Shown: positions 36,043-46,830 of the stretch, piece after piece
How the letters are laid out: each line of letters starts with the position of its first letter
Numbering within the stretch: the stretch's first letter is position 1
Assembly: GCA_963920525.1 (NCBI GenBank)
Contig: OY986439.1
Span: 211,511,406-211,575,405 of the forward strand
Length of the DNA: 64,000 nucleotides
Source: Dichetophora obliterata
Taxonomy: Eukaryota > Arthropoda > Insecta > Diptera > Sciomyzidae
Direction of reading: 5' to 3'
Notes under the pieces: model-generated
Database searches by the model: none
The model's input: only the letters and a program-made list of their open reading frames with translations
What the model was told of the DNA's origin: nothing
Position numbers and translations under genes: made by a program

Positions 36043-37570
36043 CACGGTTGCCACCTTGAGTATTAAAATCTTATATTTGGGAATTTTTAACTGCCGTGGG
36101 AATTAAAAATTCCCATGGTATTTTTTAATTCAGCGTGGTATTTTTTAATTCACGTGGGATTTTTTTAGAGAATTTTTAATTGCCGTGGGATGGTATTTTT
36201 TAATTCACGTGGGATTTTTTTGGGAATTTTTAAGGATTTTTAATCAATATTTGCGCAAAACTTCGTTTCCTTACAGTTTTAAAATGTTATATTTGCACAA
36301 ATATCTCCGCACGCTTTTTCACACCTGGTTATTTATTGAATGTGTTATGAACGCATCTAAATTAAGAAAAAAGCGAACGCAGCAACACATTGAACGTGTT
36401 AAATTTAAATAAAACTACACTTAGAAACATAACTTCGACGGATTTGATAGCCGCGATTCTTCATGCAAAACTCTTATCACAAACAAAAAATTTTACAAGG
36501 TTGTATTTAACAAAAATCATTATAATTTGTTTAAAAATAATATGTTCGACTTAAAACATAATGAACAAAATTAAGAAATCGACAGCTAAATGTAAATACA
36601 ACTGCAGTCAAAATAATAGCAGTGCGTAAAACTAATTCATACAAATTAAAATCAGACACAAAAATAATTATCAGGCATGTTTTGCACTCCACTTCCGAGT
36701 GAAAGTGAAAATAAATTATAATTCAATTCGATATTTGGTGTTCTACATATCACTTTTTCTTTTTGTATATTTTATCAATTTATTAATATAATCAATTTTA
36801 TAATGAAAAAAGTTCTATATGTTATATAGAACACCAATTATCGAATTCGATTATAATTTATTTTAACTTCCACTCGGAAGTGGAATGCAGAACATTTTTT
36901 CTTATGTATTCTTTTATTATTATTTATTTATATCTTTGCTGCTAAGCACGGTTAATTGAGAAATGCTAGAAATAATTGAGTCGCAAAATTTTAAAATGAA
37001 ATAACGGTTCTGTTATGTTCAACCTTTGAAATCAATCAGTCAGAATAATAGTTTTGTTTTAAGAACTCTGTTTTGAATTAAATTGGGCATACTTTGAAAA
37101 TAAAAACATGTACGGACTTTCTTAATAAACGCTTTAATTCTAATTTCTTTGTCTTATTGCTATTTTTTATCACAGTTGTACAAGTTTTATTTATTTAAAA
37201 TGTAATATTTGTTTGGGTTTCAATGTAAAAGAAGTATGCAATATTAACATTTTTAATAAATTGTGTGGTATTTTTTAATTCGTATGTTATTTTCTGTAAT
37301 ATTTTTTAATGCGTGGTATTTTTGTGGTAATTTTAAATACTTGTGGTATTTTTTGTGGTATTTTTTAATTCGTATGGTATTTTCTGTGGTATTTTTTAAT
37401 GCGTGGTATTTTTGTGGTAATATGAAACACTTGTGGTATTTTTTGTGGTTTTTTTTTTAATAGCCGTGGGATTTTTTTTTAGTATTTTGGTATGGGAATT
37501 GTTGCGGTAATTTTTTTTGTTCTCGTGGGAAAAAGGTATTTTTTTATGGGAACTTGAGGTGGCAACCGTG
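36043..37570. mobile_element. Non-autonomous hAT-like element, about 1.5 kb
   Basis: The ends CACGGTTGCCACC (36043) and GGTGGCAACCGTG (ending 37570) are inverted. Flanks are GGTACAGG (36035-36042) and GGTACAGC (37571-37578), seven of eight identical, fitting an 8-bp hAT target duplication. Both ends carry many TGGTATTTTTTAATTC-like subrepeats (36110-36220 and 37262-37450). No transposase is present. A separate inverted pair sits inside at 36677-36895. Confidence 0.65.
36677..36895. repeat. Internal inverted repeat (possible nested MITE)
   Basis: Arms at about 36677-36751 and 36833-36895 pair closely, including CCACTTCCGAGTG with CACTCGGAAGTGG and GGTGTTCTA with TAGAACACC. The spacer is about 80 bp. 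It could form a long hairpin if transcribed, or be a palindromic MITE inserted in the larger hAT-like element. Confidence 0.6.
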
Positions 37571-37740
37571 GGTACAGCGCAAGTGTTCACTTTCCCTCTC
37601 CCTGTCCATGCGTTTGTTAAACCGAGTGCTGTTTGTGTTTTTTTTTTGTGAACATGGTTTTATTTTGGCATAAGATCGAAGTAAAAATTGTTTATAGAAT
37701 ATTTGTTCAGACCGATAACTGTTCGAACCGTGTTCGGTAG

Positions 37741-38121
37741 CTGTTTGGACACTCTAAACTACTTTTAGGAACATACGACCTAAAGAGATTTAAGAAATGC
37801 ATGAAGCTAACAAATAATCATCTAAGTATCATCACAGGATTGCTAACAGGTCACTGTAGGTTGAACTATCACCTCACAAAACTGGCAGTTCTAACTGATA
37901 ACACATGCAGGTCTTGCATGGAAGACGAAGAATCTGCGATGCACATTCTGGTTCAAGCTCGACAGAAATATCTGGGTTACCACATAATACTAGATTAGTC
38001 TTTAATGTTAAGAGATATAGTACTTATACTAGCTTTTATCTCAGAGATTGCACTTAAAAAGGCTCTTTAGTTCCATGAAAGGGCACAATAGATCTTAAGG
38101 TCGCAGTGCGAATTCTATCAA
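37741..38121 (+). pseudogene. LINE 3' fragment (zinc-motif end and 3' UTR)
   Basis: The readable part includes ITGLLTGHCRLNYHLTKLAV and TCRSCMEDEESAMHIL, the same C-terminal zinc region as the LINE at 13.2 kb, then a broken frame. The 3' UTR motif AATAGATCTTAAGGTCGCAG matches the 3' end of that LINE. It ends at the TA that borders the ACTAGT-rich element. A severely 5'-truncated, diverged copy. Confidence 0.75.
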
Positions 38122-38123
38122 TA

Positions 38124-38808
38124 CCCTGCAGTGTAAGACCAATCAGCAGTAAAAATGATTAGTCTTTATACTAGTTAAAACAAACTAGTTTATATTTTGT
38201 CACAATTTACTAGTTGCGAAAATAGTTTAAATTCAACTAGTTTATGTCATGTCATAATAAACCAGTTGTCAAACTAGCCAAAATCGAACTATATTAATCT
38301 ATTATTAAACTATATTACATATTGTTAAAATCAACAGTGCTTTATGAACTTTAAAAAATTTACCTTTATATAAAATAATAAAACACTAATGAAAATTTTA
38401 CTTGCAACTTTTTTAATAGTCGCTTTAGTAGAAGCTCCAAATTCAGAAGATAAATTGCCGAATAAAGAACTGGTTGAATCATTGGTTAGATATAAGTAGT
38501 TGTAAACTAATTAAAACATGACTATTTGCCAACCACACAGGAAAGATTAAAATAGAAACTAGTTAAAATTTGGCAATATATTATTTGTTGACAACTATTT
38601 ACAACAAACTAGAATATAACTTATTATAATTAAATATACTATAAACTAGTTTCCATCTGTTCAGAATAAGACATTTGATATTTCCTATGACATCGCCATG
38701 TTAAAAATACTAGTTTGGTATATGAAAAAAAGACGATCTTGAACTAGTACTGCTCAGTTTTCAACTAGTATGCAGACTGGTTTTAAACTAGTTGGTTACA
38801 CTGCAGGG
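38124..38808. mobile_element. ACTAGT-rich MITE, 685 bp
   Basis: The ends CCCTGCAGTGTAA (38124) and TTACACTGCAGGG (ending 38808) are perfect inverted repeats flanked by TA (38122-38123 and 38809-38810). The body carries about a dozen ACTAGTT or AACTAGT words spread over its length, an unusual density for a six-base palindrome. No transposase. TA duplication would fit a Tc1/mariner-type transposase acting in trans. A short secreted-peptide-like ORF lies inside at 38389-38499. Confidence 0.72.
38389..38499 (+). CDS. Possible 36-aa secreted peptide ORF (speculative)
   Basis: The ORF starts ATG at 38389 with MKILLATFLIVALVEA, a textbook-like signal peptide (Lys then a hydrophobic core and small residue at the end). 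A polar tail PNSEDKLPNKELVESLVRYK follows, ending at TAG 38497-38499. TTTATATAAAATA lies about 20 bp upstream, too close to be the TATA of this start with a usual leader. A CTAAT word and a CCACACAG acceptor-like site follow at 38508-38548, so the stop could lie at or near a mini-intron. It sits inside an ACTAGT-rich MITE. No known peptide family is recognised. It could be chance: at this length random ORFs are frequent, and only the signal-like start supports it. Confidence 0.25.
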   Translation: MKILLATFLIVALVEAPNSEDKLPNKELVESLVRYK

Positions 38809-38810
38809 TA

Positions 38811-41543
38811 ATTGTAATAATAACAAAGAAAAGCACAAAAAGTCTTTTGTTATTCAAAAGATGCAGTCTATCAAAAAATATAATTTCCTTCAAAATCAAT
38901 ATTTTACATATTGGATTTGTCGCACTTTATAGTAAGGCTTGATACGATTAATATTATCAAAGCTTTTAAACCATCTATCGGCAATATCTATGTGAGTTCT
39001 TTTCTACTTAAAATACTCGATGGTATGATATTTTCTTATATCCGATCTCTGATATTCTTCAGGTTTTCATGTTGTTAGTTTTAATGTTTGTAAGCCACTT
39101 TTTTGTTGCCCATTCAATTTTTCTTAATGATTTTGTAAATGAAAAAGTCTTTATCTGTCATGGATCCGATAGAGTCAAGACAGTAAGGAAAAGAATACGT
39201 ACCTAATGTCAGTGTTTTTATTAGCCTACTAAAAAGATGTCTTTCATTTAGCAAAAAAAAAAAAAACAATAGCAGCTCATTTCGTCAAACCATTAATTAA
39301 TATTTCAATTCTCACAATAGATACTTTTTATAGTCTTGCATGTGGTTTGAATAAAATTTCCTTTCAATTAACAATTAACTGAAGATATACTCGTAGTTAG
39401 AGAAGAGGAAATTCATTAAGGATGCACTAAAAAAATATGTGGGCACAGCAAAATTTTTAATTTCCTTGGAAGACAATATAAAAAAATAAAACAAAAAAAA
39501 ATTCAATGAGTTCTCTAAGAATGTGGGTAGAATGCGGCTAAGATTTTTAATGACAAAGATGGATGTCAATAGATAAGAATGTTTTTAATTATATTCAACG
39601 TTGGTTGTTTTTAAGCTATACGAAGAGAATTGTTTCTAAATTTAAAAAATTGCTCAATTTGCTAAAAGCAGCCGTAATATTTTGGTGGTCACGTGTTTTG
39701 GCAGGAAAGTTTTCCAAATATCTCAAAGCTATTTAAAAAATTGTGTTTGTATTGCGTAAAAATTACATGCTTAAACTAGGAAGGAGAAATAAAAATGCCA
39801 AAGCAACAATGTTTAAATGCTGCTAACATTAATTAAATGTACTCTAAGACTAAAGATAAAGAGCCTGGTCAAACCTGGTTCTTGGGTTTAGATTGAGGAC
39901 GACTCACCCCGGGCGCTGACGACTTCCGCTTCATATGAGCGCACAACATGAGCATCATCAAGAGACGCCCTTGTTGCTTGCTTCACAGGTCCTGCTTGAT
40001 TCGAATTGAAAATTTGTCCTTTAAATTTTTTCAATTTCCCGAATTTTATGCAACATAAATTTTCTACAAGTATTTTGCGGCGGCTCAACCATAGCACAAA
40101 AAGGACATTTTTATATTCTTTTCTTCTTCTCCTGCACTTCTTTTGACATTTGTGCGCGTACGTTTGCCTATTTTGTACGCTTTTATCGCTTTTTGATTTG
40201 CAATTTAAGGCAAATGATGATCAATTTTGTAAAGAAAAACCAACAATTATGGAGTGAGAGCATGAGAGGGAGCGGGATAAAATTTGTAAGGATTTGTGCA
40301 CAACACATAAAGAAAGATTGTTATTTTGAAGTGTGCTTTGCGTGTCCTTTTGTTGTGTGCTCTTTTAAGTGCGTTGTTATTCCTAATAAGGGATAATTTA
40401 AAGCAGGGCAATAAATAAATGAATCAATGCGTAATTTTCAGGTACATTGAAGCTGGCAATAAATGGCGGATTAGACTGGAGATATTTGGGACAAACGTTG
40501 GATCAACCACAACCACAAAACAAGCAGTTTAAGCGTGGAATTTGAAAGTACTTTCAAAGATTTATGGTGCCTGTTTAATAAATTTAATTTTTTGCACTGA
40601 ATTTCAAAAGCATATAAAATGCATTTTCAAGATATTTCCGTTTTTTTGTGGCGCCTCCACAAAATAAAAGTAAAATAAATTTAATTTGAATTGAATTGAA
40701 AGGCAAATATATACCATACAAAATAAATTGCTTACATGACACCGAGGAAAGCAAGAAAAACAAACGGAGTCACAACAACAATTACAATAATGAAGTGACA
40801 TTGTCAGCTGTACACAAAAGCACAGTTTTTTGATGACTGCGCCAATCTCACCATCGCCGCTAAAACCAACCCATAACTCCCCCGCGTAAACACACGCCTC
40901 TGCCTGACTAAAAAAAAGTAATAAAAACAAGTACAGTAAACTACAGGCAATCCTGTGCGAAAATGCGTTGACAGCTTTAGGTTCTTTTATTTGGTAAAAT
41001 TGAAAAATTTCCAAACGATAAAATTTTATAATAGCATTGCCAACGTCATCGTCGTTTTCCTTCTTGCAGCCTTCTTTCTCATTGTCGACACATAATGTCG
41101 AAACAAAACAAACAAAAAATTTAAATGCAAAAGACGTTGTCGAGCAGGACTCTTCAATAAAAGGATATTGCAGTCAACATGCGAGAGAATACAATACAAG
41201 AAAATGCAATTAAAATATTTGCTAAATAAAAGGATAATAATGCAAATACACACTCACATATGCATGTGCAATTCACAGCACCCATACACGCACGCATTCC
41301 TTAGCACTCTTCGCAAGCAAAACGGTGAGTCGTCTGATAGACTTTTATAATAGTTTTTTAATTTAAAAATGAAGCCAGATATACAACATACAGTGACTTA
41401 CAAGCCCGCTAATAAAAAACTACAAAAATTTGCGTTTCTTTTTTAAAACATAAGCCATAAACGTAAATACCATACTTTGAAATTATCTGAATATACTTAT
41501 TTATTCAAAACAATAAGAAAACATTTTAAATTAATATTGTAAC
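38811..41543. other. Intergenic DNA, one exon-like patch
   Basis: No supported gene. A GC-richer minus-strand patch (about 40000-39905) is open in one frame, NSNQAGPVKQATRASLDDAH onward, and ends at a good splice donor (GGGTGAGTCG), but no family is recognised. The rest is AT-rich with short homopolymers. Confidence 0.45.
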
Positions 41544-41779
41544 AATTACTGTTAAGAACATTTATAAGAACATTTTTATAATTAATAAGTTTTATTTTAA
41601 GATTTAGAAGTATAGTTCAATATTTAGTTTTATTATTCAAAACAATAAGTAAACTTTTTAAATTAATAAAAATTCTTGTTAATAACAATGAGCAAACATT
41701 TTAAATTAATAAGAACTCTTATTAAAAATATTAAGAAAAATTTTAGAACTAATAAGTTTTATATGAAGATTTCTAGTCT
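41544..41779 (+). repeat. Direct duplication, copy 1 (partner 42164-42399)
   Basis: The two segments are offset by 620 bp and nearly identical, e.g. both contain ACTGTTAAGAACATTTATAA and AGATTTAGAAGTATAGTTCA. Only a handful of substitutions are visible. Internally both are made of loose AAACNTTTTAAATTAATAAG words. Confidence 0.85.
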
Positions 41780-42163
41780 ACTTAATAAATTTTAATATTA
41801 AAAACAATAAAAAACTTTTCAAACTAAATAAGATTAAGGTATTATATACGTGTAAAAAGAAAAAACAGTAGCTTGTTTTCAAACATTTTTTGAGGTACAA
41901 GGAGTTGGTATATTTTTTAAATTTATGCGGGTTATAGTACATAAAAACTAATTTAATAAATTTTTTTAGCAATTTTCTGGCTTTTTATAGAAGTCGCTAA
42001 AAATGAAATTGAAAAAAAAAACATCTAAAACTGTTCGATGGATATGGCCTTTCCCATGCATCTGACACAAACAAATCAAATGTCATTTTAAAGTATAGGT
42101 TAATAATTGAGTAGCCCACCTACGAACGACCCCGGGGGTTTTTTTGAAATTATGGTGAATAAG

Positions 42164-42399
42164 AATTACTGTTAAGAACATTTATAAGAACATTTTTATA
42201 ATTAAAAAGTTTTATTTTAAGATTTAGAAGTATAGTTCAATATTTAGTTTTATTATTCAAAACAATAAGTAAACTTTTTAAATTAATAAAAATTCTTGTT
42301 AATAACAATGAGCAAACATTTTAAATTAATAAGAACTACTATTAAAAATATTAAGAAAAATTTTATTACTAATAAGTTTTATATGAAATTTTCTAGTCT
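42164..42399 (+). repeat. Direct duplication, copy 2
   Basis: Same order and sequence as 41544-41779. Between the copies lies unrelated sequence including CGACCCCGGGGGTT. Weak words of the same kind reappear near 43410-43450. Confidence 0.85.
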
Positions 42400-42910
42400 A
42401 GTGAATACATTTTTATATAAAAAACTCGATTTTTACTCGAAATCTTGAGATTTTGTGAGATTTCGGAAAATCCATATTGAAATCAACAGCGTTTACTATA
42501 AAAGTTTAAGATTTTAAAATCTTGTGATTTTAACAATATCCAATACAAAATATCATAAAATGCAATGCGGTATCCCTGAAAATTTATATCAGTATCCAGC
42601 ACTATTCAAATTTTTCATATTGACAATGACATCTAATAAAAAAAAAAACAATAATAAAAATGAAAAATGCTTTTGCTTTGACAAAGGAAATATGAAAATA
42701 AATATGCTAGGAGCGTCAGTGAGGAGCAATTAAAGGAAGCGGCAAAAGAAATGCAACAACGCAATTACTCCTTCACGATTCGCTCATTCTTAATTTTATC
42801 ACATGAAGTCTTAATTGTCAAATGAAATCTAGCTGTCATGACATGCCAGATGGAAACACTTTGAAATCACTATTTCAAAATCTCAAGATTTCAAGCAGAT
42901 GAAAACATAG

Positions 42911-43326
42911 TTAGGGTATACACTTCGTAATTTTCCGAAATCGCAAATTTACGACGAGTTGAAGTGAGCGACTGCTTTTAAATTATTTCCGAAATATTTG
43001 TCAAACTGACAACGCGCAAAATGTTAATTTATTGAAACCTTTGTCGTTGCCGTTTAATTATGAAAAATGCCGAAAATAAGTGAAAAGACTAAATTATGAT
43101 ATTTTATTGTAGAAGACCGTTCAGGATGTGGTTTTTATCGTGAAACATAGTTGCTTGTGTGCACTGAACACATCTTTTCTTCGCAAAGTTCCGATGATTA
43201 TTTTTCCTCAACTCAATAGATGATTAAATTTAAGCGATCTTCGGAAAACCAGAACAACAACAATTACACTGAAATTTTCGTAAAATTCCGATTTCGGAAA
43301 ATTACGAAGTGAAGTGTGTACCCTAA
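42911..43326. mobile_element. MITE, 416 bp, TTAGGGTA...TACCCTAA ends
   Basis: Long inverted ends: GGGTATACACTTCGTAATTT near the left and, on the minus strand from the right, GGGTACACACTTCACTTCGT. Both then continue TTTTCCGAAATCG and AATTTTACGA, with a 4-bp insertion in the right copy. TA follows and precedes the GGGTA ends, fitting a TA duplication. No ORF inside. Confidence 0.72.
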
Positions 43327-43544
43327 ATATAAGATTAAATATCAAATTAAAATAAGAAATATTGTGACAAACATAAAAAACTTAATATTTAATAATTGAA
43401 AAATTTTCATTAAAATCTATAAGAAAACTTTTAAAATTAATAAGTTTTCTAATAAGGTTTAGGTTTATCCGGATGCATCCTAACGGAGGCTTACATAGAC
43501 CAATTCTCGTCCTTAGTTGTTCCGGTTATAAGCAAAGGAACCTT

Positions 43545-43812
43545 TGTGTTTAATCGAAGTCTGTAAAGATTTGCGTTAAATTTGTAAATCTAAGAAGGGA
43601 TTCCATGGATACTTTGGCTACATCTTTTGGTAATACGAACGTTGACAAACCTAGGTTTTTGAGTCTCGATCTAAATAGGGCGGGGCCTGTGCATAATTGG
43701 TACTCCAGGGTCTCCGTCGTGTCTAGTTCCTTACACTTTCTACAGTTGTCATCCGTGCAGATGCCCAGCTTCTTGGGCTGCCGCCATGCAGTCACCAGTG
43801 AGGATACCCACT
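43545..43812 (-). pseudogene. LINE 3' fragment, minus strand
   Basis: Minus-strand reading gives KKLGICTDDNCRKCKELDTT, ETLEYQLCTGPALFRSRLKN and a C-terminal tail ending at 43550. This is the CCHC-type end of an RNase H-bearing LINE pol. The preceding GILTGDC motif (normally LTGHC) is in another frame, so the fragment is frameshifted and 5'-truncated. Confidence 0.75.
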
Positions 43813-44151
43813 AGTTTTTTTTTTTGGTTTTTTTTCCAAAAAGATCAGAGAACCAAGGCATGCGCCTCATACAAACAAAGTTTGGTCTTTGACCTGAAAG
43901 AAAAGGGATAGATTTATTTAGAGGAATTGATTGGAACAATACGTGAATTTTTGATTAGGCAAAACAACCGTGAAAGACAATTTGAATTGCTTTTAACCGA
44001 GGCTATTGTTATGCCTTAACCTTGGTAAGCATTTGCAGCCCTTAGTTGTTTCTGTCCTTTAATTCCACATTTTCCACAATTTAGTTGTAGATTTTTAGTT
44101 TTTCCATAATTCTTAAATGTAGGAAAGAACAAAGAAAGTGAAAAGAACCAT

Positions 44152-44223
44152 GCCCGAGCCCGGAATCGAACCAGAGACCTCTGGGTTGAGAGTCTAGCGC
44201 ACTCTCCACTAGACTACAGAGGC
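44152..44223 (-). repeat. tRNA-like sequence, probably tRNA-derived SINE head or tRNA pseudogene
   Basis: On the minus strand 72 nt can be laid on the tRNA numbering. The A box TAGTCTAGTGG and B box GGTTCGATTCC match Pol III consensus exactly. The T arm pairs (with two G-U), the acceptor pairs at five of seven, and position 34-36 would be CTC (Glu-like). The D stem and anticodon stem pair poorly. I therefore prefer a decayed tRNA or a SINE head over a working tRNA gene. Confidence 0.55.
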
Positions 44224-44360
44224 CGACCTGTGTCCTGACATCTCTGCGTGGGCGTGCCAAGATGAACAGAGTTCGTTCATCGTATTGCACATGATTTTCG
44301 AGATTTTACACGATATCGTATTCTTAAATATACGACATACTGTTTGTGGGAAAATGACAG

Positions 44361-44516
44361 TCAGTTTGTGGAGAGGAACGCTTAGTAACTTTATTTGACT
44401 GAGGTCAATGCATAACACTTGCTTCAAATTGCACACTTCTTTCTACAGCTTCTGCCACATTAAGAACATCCTACACAAAAGTTTCACTTGACTACGCCCT
44501 TCTTCCAGTGGGCTGG
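44361..44516 (+). repeat. Dispersed repeat, copy 2 (partner 431-573)
   Basis: Shares ordered blocks with 431-573, including GAGGAACGCTTAGTAACTTT, TGACTGAGGTC and TTTCTACAGCTTCTGCCA. It lies 140 bp after the minus-strand tRNA-like sequence. Confidence 0.55.
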
Positions 44517-45210
44517 TCTAGAGACCAAATTCATCAAACCTTACTACATGCTCCAGTTTCAGCTAATTTCATTCAAATACTTATTTTTCTAAATACGTTT
44601 GATAAAAATTTCCTTCATAAAAATACTTCTTGTATGACGTTGATAAAAATCTGAGCGCAAATTTTACGCGCTGTTAAAAACCGTTTTAATTTAACTTAAA
44701 GAAAATAAAAAATATTTCCTAAAAACTAAAGAACCAGCGAGTGGCAAGTCAATCGTGGCAAACTACGACTGACATGAGTCAACAAATTCGAGTTGAAAAG
44801 TTTTTACAACTGTTCTTTGTTTTTGAATGGCACCTCAGAAAAACCTTAAGGCGTAGATAATCAAAAATAGTTCAACTGTTCAACGAAGCCTGACAAAGAA
44901 ATCATAGTTAGATAAACAAAAAAAAAAAAAAAAGCGAAAAAAGCACAAAGATTCTACCAATAATTTGTGGCTACTGTGCGTGTTAGGTCATAAAACTAAA
45001 AACGACCAATCAAACTTGATTCACTGGCAACGCTATGACGCACAGTAAATCGATAAGTGCAAGTAAGATGATAAAAACTTTTTTGGGAACTTTTATGGTT
45101 GTTTTCGATGTTTTTAGTAAAGAAAATAATAAAAAAATTTGGACAACTGGACGTTGTGCCTCAAATACAAATAAAATACATCTTTGGCTACAACATCAGT
45201 ACAATCAGTT

Positions 45211-45492
45211 CGAAACAAGCGCCTATTGAATGAAAATGTAATCCCTTCGAGGGGCACTTTTCGCTTGTAGATTAACCAACTGCATTATTCTGTATCACGA
45301 AGAAGCACACCAACGATAAGAAAGACACGAGCAGCAATACAATTTTGCTTGGCAGAAAATATTGCTTCTCGTGTCTTTCTCATCGTTGGTGTGCTTGTTC
45401 GTGATACAGAATAATGCAGTTAGTTTTCGAAACAAACGCTTATTGAAGGAAAATGTAGTCCCTTCTGGGGCACTTTTCGCTGGTAGATTAAC
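45211..45492. repeat. 62-bp-stem hairpin between two 65-bp direct repeats
   Basis: The left arm 45278-45339 and right arm 45361-45422 are reverse complements with three mismatches in 62; the loop is about 20 nt (45340-45360). Both sides are flanked by direct repeats, 45211-45276 and 45428-45492, sharing CGAAACAARCGC, TATTGAA and GGGGCACTTTTCGCT. The arms include GAAAGACACGAG and AAGCACACCAACGAT. The structure could be a rearranged MITE or, if transcribed, a long hairpin RNA precursor. No protein is encoded. Confidence 0.85.
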
Positions 45493-45789
45493 TTATTTTT
45501 CAAGACGACTCTGCGTCAAACCATCGTACGAAATTAGTAGGTATAAATATTTTCGCTACTTTTATGAGCCAGTCTAAATCCTTCAGTAATCTTATTGGCC
45601 ATTTTTTTTTTTGGTTTTCCTTGCAGATTAAAGAATATACAGTGTGTTCCACAAGAGTCAAAAAAACCGTCAGAAAAACCAATTAAAACTACCATAAATT
45701 TAATAAATCATATTTTTTTTATATTGAAGAATATATGAAGAAACGAATTGCGCAATTATATTTGTAAGGAGTCCATTAACCGTTATTAT

Positions 45790-46830
45790 TTATAATTGCT
45801 TCGCATCGTCTTGTGCAACTTTTACTTAAACTTTGCGTATATTCTAAGGATAAGCTTCTCCTAACTTGCTTCAAGATCCAAGCAAGCGGTTTTGTAGTGG
45901 CTATGTTCTTTCCCTTAAGCCTTTGCTTCATTCATTAAAGACCACATATTTCCAATCTAGTGTCTTCATGTCATTTTCCTATTTCCAACGCGTGCACAGA
46001 CGACTCCGCTGTTTTGGATCGTTATCCTCTTGCAAAATCCAGTCGTTATTGTTTGGTCTATACAGAGATTCGGCAGACTTCAGAAAACCCTTCTGGTATA
46101 ATGTGACAATGAATTGTGCATCGTGGTTTTGTATAAACACAATTAACTTTCCAAAGAGTCATAGAAAATTTTTGTCCAAGCTTTCTTCCAGTTATTATAC
46201 ACGGCTAAAAATCTTGGACTAAATTTTAGTCCCACTAAAATATTACTGCATTTTTTAAACCTTGCGGTCTAAAATCTAAACTTTGCAAATATTAACTCAT
46301 AATTAAAACTCTACTGCACTAGAATTTAAACTAAGGAAATATTACAGCTTAAATTTTTGGTTTAAATTTAAGTACAAAATAGTATTACAGCGTTTTTTAG
46401 TTTAAATTTGAGAACAATTCACAACTCTGTATAACTTGTTGTTTTTAATACAATTTATGCTAAATCTTAGTACATTAAGATACTAAATTTTGATTTGGAC
46501 TCGTATAAAGTTAGCCTGGTAATGCTGAGACTCAATTTAGACGATTCGGCTCATAAGTTTGTTTATTGCTTCTCTTACGCAAAGCGCAGTAGCCCAGTGG
46601 TAAGACAAGAGACCTAACAAGCTGAATGTCCTGGGTTCGAATCTCACGGTGTTTGTTATTTTTTTTTTTTGTAATATTTTAATCCAAGCTTATACTTAAT
46701 TCTAAACCAACAAACGTTAGAAATATTTCTCTGACGTTTTTAAATATTTTGCTGCCGACTAAATACTCATTTGCGGCTCTTTTGGGTGAGTTACTAAGAA
46801 GACACTTTCGAAACGCTTTTTATAAACTGT
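45790..46830 (-). pseudogene. Tc1-like transposase remnant
   Basis: Minus-strand reading. The N-terminal helix-turn-helix piece near 46830-46715 gives FESVFLVTHPKEPQMSI and AAKYLKTSEKYF. After the insertion, the catalytic part gives NDWILQEDNDPKQRSRLC (second catalytic Asp, near 46050-46000), TRWK and LDW; a far C-terminal trace before 45790 resembles the SMPRRC..II..NG end of the family. Several stops and frame changes are present and the first catalytic Asp region is lost or unreadable. Inactive. Confidence 0.72.
46583..46657 (+). repeat. tRNA-like sequence with Pol III-type boxes and T-run, SINE-like
   Basis: The A box TAGCCCAGTGG and B box GGTTCGAATCT are near consensus, and a run of T follows at about 46659-46672, a usual Pol III terminator. 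The anticodon loop would be CTAACAA (AAC, Val-like). The acceptor and anticodon stems pair badly, so it is a tRNA relic or SINE head rather than a tRNA gene. It lies in the foreign segment inside the Tc1 relic. Confidence 0.5.

Noticed and set aside
36600..36625. GCAGTCAAAATAATAGCAGT as a Tc1-like terminal repeat
   Set aside because: The word resembles some Tc1/mariner ends, but no inverted partner or transposase was found nearby.
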